From contig CAUJNA010000446.1 in the NCBI GenBank assembly GCA_963377175.1, forward strand, positions 305,435 through 369,434: a DNA stretch of 64,000 bases, written 5' to 3'. Below the pieces are notes generated by a model, which was not told the DNA's origin, searched no databases, and saw only the letters and a list, made by a program, of their open reading frames with translations. This document shows positions 57,441 through 64,000 of this stretch, piece by piece. The DNA is from Effrenium voratum. Its lineage: Eukaryota > Sar > Dinophyceae > Suessiales > Symbiodiniaceae. Position 1 is the first letter of the stretch, and every line of letters starts with the position of its first letter. Position numbers and translations under genes: made by a program.

Positions 57441-59040
57441 GAGAGTATGATATCAATGTTGATTATTCTACCGACTTTTATTGGAACCATAGGGACGAAC
57501 CCATTAAATGCCTCATGATTGAAAAGCTGGATGACATAGTAAAACACACCGAGCAGGACGAATACACAATGATATGTACACGCAATGGTTTGGCGAAATT
57601 GCATTATCAAGCAAAGCAGGCGGGATGTGACCCGAAAATTAAATTTAGTGCGTGTATCATTTCGGAGCTGATGATTCAATTCAAGATTAAGAAAAGAACA
57701 ATTACATACAGGATAACAAAAACACAAAATTTGATTGATGCCTTCAATGCAAGTATAACAGTAGAAACTGAAGACACTTATAATAGGATGTCAAGAGCGA
57801 TGTTTGAATTCAATAAATCACGATTTAATCCATTGCATAAATCTTATTATAATGACATTGATGTAGACATTTTAAACAGATACGGGACAGTAGCCCCCGC
57901 TGGTAAATTTCATTACTTTTATTGTAGCAATGAATTACATATAGAGATTGACCAGAACAAGGCATACACACATAATTTAACTAACATCGTAAAAATTCCA
58001 GTGTTTAAACAATTTGACACTTGGATGCCTTATCATTATGGTAAACATGATTTTGATAACATGGGAGAATTATGTTTATTCTCAGTTAAGTTTACTGGAA
58101 AACAAACATCATTATTTTTTTAATAAACAATATAATTTAATATATGGCATGTTTTAGGAGAGTTTATTGACGAAGTCGAAATTTTATATTTTAGAAAGCC
58201 TTCTTGGATTTATGAAGTAGATTATAAAAGTATAGTTGAGAACCTATGGAAGACTAACATCTCAAATAATTTAGGTGAAGACATCAAGGTTAAGAAGTTA
58301 ATTTCGAATGTAAATATCGGATTGTTAGAAAAGGGAACTAACAAGACTCAGAAGAGTTTAGTATTTGATACACGAGCTGAAGCACTGTAGCATCAAAATG
58401 TGTATGGCGGAAGAATTAATAAGATTAGTGGGTTTTATAACGATGAGGTTTTGACAGAGATGACATATGAATATATTAAACAAATAGAATGGAAAAGAGG
58501 CGAGGGAAGGGTTTTAGAATTTGAGCCTGATGATGACAGCAAAAATGGTATATATATATATATCCCGAAATACATATAATATTTTTGTTGTCAGTTTGAT
58601 ACCGGAGAGTATACAATTCTAGATGGTAAACATTACGACATCAAACAAGTCGAGAAGGAAACAGAAGTCACATATTACACATTGACAATGACACATAAAA
58701 AAGAAGAAGATTTAACCAATGGCTTTAGGTATATTAAGGAACTACTCATGCAACGACATAATTTTAAAATGCATAAATATTATAAAACATTGAAACACAA
58801 CAATATCAATGTGCATCACCGATGCCTTCATTATTGATAGGAAAGATATTGACACGGCTAAAACATTAATTAAGTTTTCAACCAGAAGGGGAGGATGGAG
58901 GGCTGAAGACAATAAGCAAGCATCGCCACCCAGCAAATATATACAAAATTAAGGCTAATGAGTTATCAGAAATTCCGACTTACAACAATGTAAAAAATCG
59001 TCCTAAAGACGAATACGAAACCAAAAGCATTTGTGAGCAA
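57416..59040 (+). pseudogene. Family-B-like DNA polymerase, palm region, interrupted
   Basis: The first open part (to 58,123) has RDEPIKCLMIEKLDDIVKHT and the motif-A-like ELHIEIDQNKAYTHNLTNIV then KIPVF. It stops in a T7 run where a one-base change would keep the frame. The next part (from 58,160) has KKLISNVNIGLLEKGTNKTQ, resembling polymerase B motif B (Lys, then Asn and Gly), then YGGRI. A stop follows after DTRAEAL, another break occurs around 58,570 in an ATATAT run, and the region 58,830-58,950 contains several stops. The chain would pass into the helicase at 59,040 without a separate start. Function inferred: replication of the element. Confidence 0.6.
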
Positions 59041-59043
59041 ATT

Positions 59044-60208
59044 GTGGCGTGTCATCCGGTTTTGATAAAAGCAAGACTGGCTGGAAGTGGCAAGAGTTAT
59101 ATAGGCGAATATATGAAGAATCTAGGTTATAATGTGTTATTCGTATGTCCTAAGCAAGAAACCGAAGCCGACGCCATAACATTAAACAAGCTTTTTAGTA
59201 TCCCAATAGAAGCTGGAGAAAGACTACCGACGGTTGACCATTCTGATTATAATTGTATTGTGTTTGACGAGCTAGGCATGGCGGGCAAGTATATTTTGAA
59301 CAGAGTTAGGGAGTTTAAGGATACGCACCCAGATAAGATAATTATAGGAACTGCTGACGGGAAGCAGTTGAAACTTATAGCTGATTTAACTAACACCCAA
59401 GACCACGAGACATATTTAAACAACTGTCTGAATCAAATATTTAAATATAAGATTGATCTTAAGATATCTAAGAGACTCAAGACAGAAGAAGGTAAAATTA
59501 AATTGAATAATGTATATAATGACATTTAGAAAAGTAAACTGCCCATTAAGGAAATAGTAAATAAACATTTGAAAGTACAAGCGACATCATGGAAGGAGAG
59601 CATAACATAGCCTATACTAATGCTAGGTGCAAATGGGTAAGCAAGACCGTAAGAAGTAATTTGGGAAAGACACATACATATGAAATTGGAGAGCATGTGA
59701 TATGCAGAGTTTATAAAAAAGAAATGGGGCAGGTGTTTAATGTAAATACTACTTATGAAATTATTAGCATTGATGATTGGAAAGTAGAAATCCAAGATAT
59801 CAAAAGTAAAACTATATTCATGACAAACACCACGACTTTAGACAAGCACTTTATACATGCGTATTGTGCTACATGTCGTTCGTCTCAAGGGGCTTCTGTA
59901 GATAAACGCGTTACTATACACGAATGGGATAAATCACATTGGTCAGCCGTGAGTGGATATACACAGCGATTACAAGGTGCAGAGATATCAATAAAGTCAA
60001 GTTTTTCATAGCAGACATAGACGATACTGATTTAAATGAAGCACAAGTAACCAGATATTTAGAACATAAGATTAAACATTATAAATTACAAGACATGAAA
60101 GCAGAGAGAGAGAGAGAGAGAGATAGACAACAAAAAAACATGATGTCAAATGGTTGTTTGACAGGCTTAATACCAGATGTAATAAATGCAGTTCAGAGAT
60201 TGAAATAG
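59044..60208 (+). pseudogene. Superfamily-1 helicase domain, frameshifted
   Basis: Walker A is RLAGSGKSYIGEY and Walker B is CIVFDELGM (DE present), both in 59,044-59,529. A stop at 59,527 is followed by SF1 C-terminal features: CRSSQGASVDKRVTIHEWD, then in a shifted frame after 59,940 WIYTAITRCRDINKVKF (motif VI with Arg). The pattern is of the Pif1/RecD-like SF1B group. The N-terminal Walker region directly follows the polymerase frame, so a polymerase-helicase fusion is likely. At least two breaks prevent a full product. Confidence 0.75.
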
Positions 60209-60344
60209 AAATAAATAATGGAGTAATAAATAGTAATATGACAGCCCAAAGAATAAACAACGATTATGCCCATCATAAGGAAAACTGTATATCTTACTGT
60301 TTAAACTGTAATCGCCGGGAAAAATAATATCTATCTTATTTTAT

Positions 60345-61186
60345 ATGGCATCTAAGCAAGATAGTATTAATAATGTTTATTATGATAAGGGAGGCTTCGG
60401 GTCAAAGAATCGCACTTTACAAGAAGCAAGGAAAAAGGATAACACAATAACTATAAACGATATTAATGAGTTTTTTAGGAAGAATGTAGAACAGAAAGCT
60501 AAACCGAGAGGGCAGAATTCATTTGTAGCTCCTAACGCATATATTGAGTTTCAAATTGATCTATTTTTATTAATGATATCCCTAAACAACAAATGAAAGT
60601 TGGTATGATGTGTACTGACATATTTTCTAAGAAAATGGTTGTTGTCCCGCTTATGTCAAAACAGCCAGCGGACATTTTAGCAGGACTGATGGAATGTATT
60701 AAACAAATGGATGGACAGCCCAAACTAATTTATATTGACGACGAAGGAGCTTATAATAATCAAAGTGTTATAGATTTCTTGAAGGGTGAAAAAATAGAGT
60801 TGCATAGAACCAGAGGACACCCAGCATTCGCGGAGAGGGAGATAAGGACGTTTAAAGATAGCTTGTATAAGAGGGTTGAAAACGATGAGAAGGGAAAAAC
60901 TATTCAATGGACAGACTACATACACGAGATTATATTAACTTTTCACAACGGAATAAAGCACACTTCGCACGGCTTAACTCCGTCAGAAGCAAGAAAGCCC
61001 AAACATCAATTAGAAGTGAGTTTAAACTTAGGTATGAAAGCCAAAAGAAATAGAGTTCATCCAGATTTACATGTAGGAAATGAAGTTAAGATATTCAGGA
61101 AAAGGAGACCGAATAAAAAGGAGAGAGTAGGCGTATGGACTAAACAAACCTACAAAATAGCAAAGATTGAAAAGAAGTTAGGACAA
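60345..61186 (+). pseudogene. Retroviral-type (rve) DDE integrase, one frameshift
   Basis: The first frame (60,345-60,593) carries an N-terminal region and the strand with the first catalytic Asp (AYIEFQIDLF). A break in a T5 run near 60,568 shifts it; the second frame (60,593-61,186) continues with MCTDIFSKKMVVVPL. The second Asp lies in LIYIDDEGAYNN and the Glu in AFAEREIRTFKD. A basic C-terminal SH3-like region (GNEVKIFRKRRPNKKERV) follows. This is the c-integrase seen in Polintons and related viruses, which inserts the element using its TIRs. No zinc-binding HHCC set is obvious in the first 60 residues. Confidence 0.8.
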
Positions 61187-61260
61187 TAATATTATTATAT
61201 TGAAAATTATGACAGGGCATTGTTGAGACATGAGTTATTACAGGTATAAATTTATTTGAT

Positions 61261-61304
61261 GGAAAAAATATAAAGAAATAACAACTATATATATTATAAT
61301 TCAA
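61261..61304 (+). promoter_or_regulatory. Promoter-like motif, second copy
   Basis: GGAAAAAATATAAAGAAATA followed by ACAACTATATATATTATAAT, ending at the ATG of the ORF at 61,305. Confidence 0.55.
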
Positions 61305-61634
61305 ATGGTGGAAACCGAAATCAATAATTATATCAATAAGAAATGCTACAACTGTTGCTACTTCAAAAGAGAAAATATGGAATTATATAAATTAAATCTA
61401 CCTAATGGAATAGTTAATAATATTATTGGTTATGCCTTGGGTAAAGAAGATTTATGTAAAAACTGTAAAATATGGAGATGTAATCAAACTTCAATAGAAA
61501 ATCATTTAGAAGTTAAAAGGTTGCTTAACATAAATGTTAAAGATGAAATCTTAATAATGTTAACTGTGTATGATAGACCACCGTGTGATTATGTTAGAGC
61601 ATTTATGAAAATCAGTAAGAAACATATGAAATGA
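61305..61634 (+). CDS. Small Cys-containing ORF, 109 aa (paralogue 1)
   Basis: Starts at ATG 61,305 (MVETEINNYINKKCYNCCYF), right behind the promoter-like motif. It contains ENMELYKLNLPNGIVNNIIG, which resembles the peptide ELSKLNLPTPIIQNI of the degenerate ORF at 61,950-62,169; the pair is probably a tandem duplication. A second Cys cluster is CKNCKIWRC, so zinc binding is possible. The LNLP helix is somewhat like an F-box start, which I cannot confirm. Intact. Confidence 0.55.
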   Translation: MVETEINNYINKKCYNCCYFKRENMELYKLNLPNGIVNNIIGYALGKEDLCKNCKIWRCNQTSIENHLEVKRLLNINVKDEILIMLTVYDRPPCDYVRAFMKISKKHMK

Positions 61635-61831
61635 TTAAATACATATTGTGGGTGTTGATTTATCATAGAAAGACAGGCGTTGATTTGAAAGAAGACATTA
61701 AATCACATATTGAAAGTGAAAAGTTTAATGTTAAAAATGCAGTGAGAGATACTAACATTATTTTTAAAATGATGTGTGAAAGAAGTAAGATGCATACACA
61801 ATTTAATAGTTATCCTGAACTTAAATTATAA
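61631..61831 (+). CDS. Small ORF, 66 aa
   Basis: Its ATG overlaps the stop of the previous ORF by four bases (ATGA). MIKYILWVLIYHRKTGVDLK opens it, followed by a charged C-terminal half. It could be translated by termination-reinitiation or be the shifted end of the previous ORF. Function unknown. A palindromic tail repeat follows at 61,833. Confidence 0.4.
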   Translation: MIKYILWVLIYHRKTGVDLKEDIKSHIESEKFNVKNAVRDTNIIFKMMCERSKMHTQFNSYPELKL

Positions 61832-61832
61832 T

Positions 61833-61872
61833 CATACTATGATTATAACATTTATACACTTATATGTTATAA
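61833..61872. repeat. 40-bp tail repeat, copy 1
   Basis: CATACTATGATTATAACATT then TATACACTTATATGTTATAA. The second copy is at 62,452-62,491. Both follow the stop of a small ORF and contain TTATAACAT/ATGTTATAA inverted arms, so a 3' end or terminator role is possible. Confidence 0.6.
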
Positions 61873-61901
61873 TTATATTTCAATATTTAATTTGATTTCT
61901 T

Positions 61902-61949
61902 GGAAAAAAGTAGTTAAAGAAATATTAACTGAATATACTATATAGTGAA
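61902..61949 (+). promoter_or_regulatory. Promoter-like motif, third copy
   Basis: GGAAAAAAGTAGTTAAAGAA then ATATTAACTGAATATACTAT, ending at the ATG at 61,950. Confidence 0.55.
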
Positions 61950-62169
61950 ATGGTTGAATTTACTGAAAAAGAGCAAGAACAAATTATTAATGTTTTTGAA
62001 TAAACAATATACAAATGATATGTTGAAAATTATGGAAAACAGAATTGAAAACAGTAGTTGCAAATTAGTAGATGAAGCTGTTGAACTGAGTAAATTAAAT
62101 TTACCAACGCCTATTATTCAAAACATTTGTGAATTTAATTATGAAAATGTAGCGAGTGTATATGGTTAG
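61950..62169 (+). pseudogene. Paralogue 2 of the small Cys-containing ORF, frameshifted
   Basis: From ATG 61,950 the frame gives MVEFTEKEQEQIINVFE and then a stop; the other frame continues with NRIENSSCKLVDEAVELSKL and LPTPIIQNICEFNYENV to a stop at 62,169. Both the MVE opening and the LNLP segment parallel the ORF at 61,305. Confidence 0.55.
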
Positions 62170-62242
62170 GGTCAGTGATGGAACAAGTAAAAAACCCTGA
62201 AAGAGGAACTTGTATAAATGAATATGTTTATTTATTCATTAA

Positions 62243-62449
62243 ATGGGCATTTATAATAACGATGTTGATAGAATAGTGTACTGTTGTCAGAGAACAAAAA
62301 ATAATTATGATAACATGATAAGAGACTTTAACAAAGTCATTCAATACATGTATGAAAACGAAGATTGCAGAAAACCATTTGTGAGATACACCGAGTTTAT
62401 AGAATGCCCACATTTTAAATTAGCAGAACCCCATGACGACGATGATTAA
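62243..62449 (+). CDS. Small acidic-tailed ORF, 68 aa
   Basis: MGIYNNDVDRIVYCCQRTKN to EPHDDDD. Cys pair and acidic end; function unknown. In position it corresponds to the 66-aa ORF after paralogue 1, since both are followed by the same tail repeat, so it may be its paralogue. Confidence 0.4.
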   Translation: MGIYNNDVDRIVYCCQRTKNNYDNMIRDFNKVIQYMYENEDCRKPFVRYTEFIECPHFKLAEPHDDDD

Positions 62450-62451
62450 AA

Positions 62452-62491
62452 CCATACTATGATTATAACATTTATACCCTTATATGTTATA
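62452..62491. repeat. 40-bp tail repeat, copy 2
   Basis: Nearly identical to 61,833-61,872 (one T/C-type difference in TATACCCTTATATG). Confidence 0.6.
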
Positions 62492-62527
62492 ATGAATGTA
62501 AGCATAGTGTTTTATATATTGAAGAAA

Positions 62528-62785
62528 AAATCCTACAAGGAGCACCACGCCTAAATAAATGTATGATGAAACTGATGAAACGAAGGAGGAGAGTGATGTT
62601 GTTGCTGTTCTATTTTTTGTCCTAGAAATGGACAAATCGTTTTCAGACAGTTTTCTTTATGACGACACATATGTTTGCAATATATTTTGCAAAAACATAT
62701 TTTTGAAATGGATGAGGCGAGGAGATTGAAGAAATGATGTTTTGAAGGGTAGTTGGTAAAATGAATGAGGCGAGGAGGAAGGAGA
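62528..62785 (+). repeat. Direct repeat of the right arm, outer copy
   Basis: Copy of 57,182-57,440, placed directly inside the right TIR. Confidence 0.85.
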
Positions 62786-62789
62786 AAAG

Positions 62790-62960
62790 GATGGCGAACA
62801 AATTGAAAAAATGATGAGACAAAAACGGATGAGATGGACAGAAAGGAATGTAGAGAAATGATGAAAACAAATAAGGGTAGAAAATGGAAGATGAAAAAAG
62901 TTGTAGGGTGGGGTGTATGGATGAAATAAATTTATTGCTAGGCGTGGCCCTCGACTACTT
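62790..62960 (-). repeat. Right terminal inverted repeat
   Basis: Inverse of the left repeat. It ends GGCCCTCGACTACTT and is followed by the minisatellite unit from AAAACCCTGG. Confidence 0.85.
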
Positions 62961-63795
62961 TAAAACCCTGGTTCTTCCTCACCCCCGGATTCCCCTGTTG
63001 AACAGAATGTTGTGAAGGATGTGGCGGTCAAAACCCTGGTTCTTCCTCACCCCCGGATTCCCCTGTTGAACAAAATGTTGTGAAGGGTGTGGCGGTCAAA
63101 ACCCTGGTTCTTCCTCACCCCCGGATTCCCCTGTTGAACAGAATGTTGTGAAGGATGTGGCGGTCAAAACCCTGGTTCTTCCTCACCCCCGGATTCCCCT
63201 GTTGAACAGAATGTTGTGAAGGATGTGGCGGTCAAAACCCTGGTTCTTCCTCACCCCCGGATTCCCCTGTTGAACATAATGTTGTGAAGGATGTGGCGGT
63301 CAAAACCCTGGTTCTTCCTCACCCCCGGATTCCCTTGTTGTGAACAGAATGTTGTGAAGGATGTGGCGGTCAAAACCCTGGTTCTTCTTCACCCCCGGAT
63401 TCCCCTGTTGAACACAATGTTGTGAAGGATGTAGCGGTCAAAACCCTGGTTCTTCATCACCCCCGGATTCCCCTGTTGTGAACAGAATGTTGTGAAGGAT
63501 GTAGCGGTAAAAACCCTGGTTCTTCCTCACCCCTGGATTCCCCTGTTGAACAGAATGTTGTGAAGGATGTGGCGGTCAAAACCCTGGTTCTTCCTCACCC
63601 CCGGATTCCCCTGTTGAACAGAATGTTGTGAAGGATGTGGCGGTCAAAACCCTGGTTCTTCCTCACCCCCGGATTCCCCTGTTGTGAACAGAATGTTGTG
63701 AAGGATGCGGCGGTCAAAACCCTGGTTCTTCCTCACCCCCGGATTCCCCTGTTGAACAGAATGTTGTGAAGGATGCAGCGGTAAAAACCCTGGTT
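62961..63795. repeat. 68-bp minisatellite, right part
   Basis: About twelve units at 68-bp spacing (occasional +3 from TTGTGAACAG). It continues the array broken by the element. Confidence 0.95.
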
Positions 63796-63930
63796 GGAGC
63801 CCACACTCGAAGGACCGAAATCCATTTTGGGGTTCTCCCGATGCCAATACAAAAGCGACGAGACCCGCGTCTCTCGAAGCGCTTCCGCCTCCAGGGAGTT
63901 GCCTCTCGTCAAGTGGCACCCTCGCGTCGG
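63795..63930 (-). CDS. Exon island (EALRETRVSSLLYWHRENPK)
   Basis: The minus strand reads GNSLEAEALRETRVSSLLYW then HRENPKMDFGPSS, convincing coding composition immediately beside the minisatellite. A second frame (ADARVPLDERQLPGGGSASR) is also open. Splice sites are not fixed. Confidence 0.4.
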
Positions 63931-64000
63931 CAGGTGCCCAAACCTCGGCTTTGGTTGAAAAAGACGGCGGACTCGGGAAAAACAATCTCCGTTGCTTTCT

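Larger units (their letters stand above)
54018..62960. mobile_element. Polinton-like / virus-like TIR element with polymerase, helicase and integrase
   Basis: An 8.9-kb AT-rich insertion in a GC-rich minisatellite. The ends are inverted: AAGTAGTCGAGGGCCACGCC at the left, and its complement at the right. The flanking TAAA occurs once before and once after; the A-run makes the exact duplication length (4-5 bp) ambiguous. Cargo on the plus strand: family-B-like DNA polymerase, SF1 helicase, rve integrase, small paralogous ORFs. Known Polintons and Polinton-like viruses share polymerase B, rve integrase and TIRs. I see no capsid, packaging ATPase or protease gene, so the copy is either reduced or a different lineage. 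Confidence 0.75.

Noticed and set aside
54018..62960. Capsid, packaging ATPase or maturation protease in the TIR element
   Set aside because: No frame shows a jelly-roll-like length, an ATPase beyond the helicase, or a cysteine protease motif; the remaining ORFs are too short.

Overview
The window looks like nuclear DNA of a dinoflagellate, most like Symbiodiniaceae or Polarella in style. No prokaryotic gene layout is present. Coding sequence occurs as short GC-rich islands (about 55-200 nt) separated by long non-coding stretches. The islands are bounded by CAG/AAG acceptors and by GT donors (for example GTGAGT) or GC donors. The best-supported host exons and both copia-type gag regions read on the minus strand, in keeping with the unidirectional gene clusters of dinoflagellates. 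The copia gag/protease remnants at 26-28.8 kb and 35.3-35.8 kb resemble dinoflagellate Ty1/copia elements. All function calls come from reading translations by eye; no database search was possible.

Layout. 0-5.2 kb: minus-strand exon islands of a charged, Ala/Lys/Glu/Gln-rich protein. 6.9-12.6 kb: exon islands whose order and motifs suggest a leucyl/phenylalanyl-tRNA-protein transferase-like (Aat-like) gene. 13-17.1 kb: isolated exon islands. 17.5-23.8 kb: a minisatellite field built from a TGGAACCCTGG unit, a GGGGCCCGAC unit and an 85-bp unit. 24.2-25.3 kb: a leucine-rich-repeat gene. 26.0-28.8 kb: a decayed Ty1/copia element. 30.2-34.1 kb: a 606-bp tandem amplification carrying a conserved minus-strand reading frame, plus copied flanks. 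34.97-35.97 kb: a mini-copia with LTR-like direct repeats. 35.98-36.44 kb: a large compound microsatellite. 36.5-43.8 kb: further minus-strand exons, including a DnaJ-type J-domain protein whose J domain is split over four exons with matching phases. 44.6-53.5 kb: more exon islands, a 299-bp tandem array, a 60-bp array and GATA-type microsatellites. 53.6-63.8 kb: a 68-bp minisatellite split by an AT-rich insertion.

The most notable object is this insertion, 54,018-62,960. It has near-perfect terminal inverted repeats of about 170 bp and a short duplicated target (TAAA). It encodes a family-B-like DNA polymerase joined to a superfamily-1 helicase, a retroviral-type (rve) DDE integrase, and small paralogous ORFs that share an upstream promoter-like motif. 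It therefore resembles a self-synthesising Polinton-like or virus-like element. Its polymerase gene is interrupted by a GC-rich, minus-strand gene containing a ubiquitin-like domain that ends in LRLRGG and continues into a C-terminal extension. A 259-bp direct repeat of the element's right end marks the interruption. Most breaks in these frames are one-base changes, several of them in homopolymers, so either decay or sequencing error could explain them.

At least four families of short (about 90-140 bp) terminal-inverted-repeat elements are scattered through the introns. Two show clear 4-5 bp target duplications. A third ends precisely at predicted splice acceptors, suggesting introners, that is, transposons that create introns.
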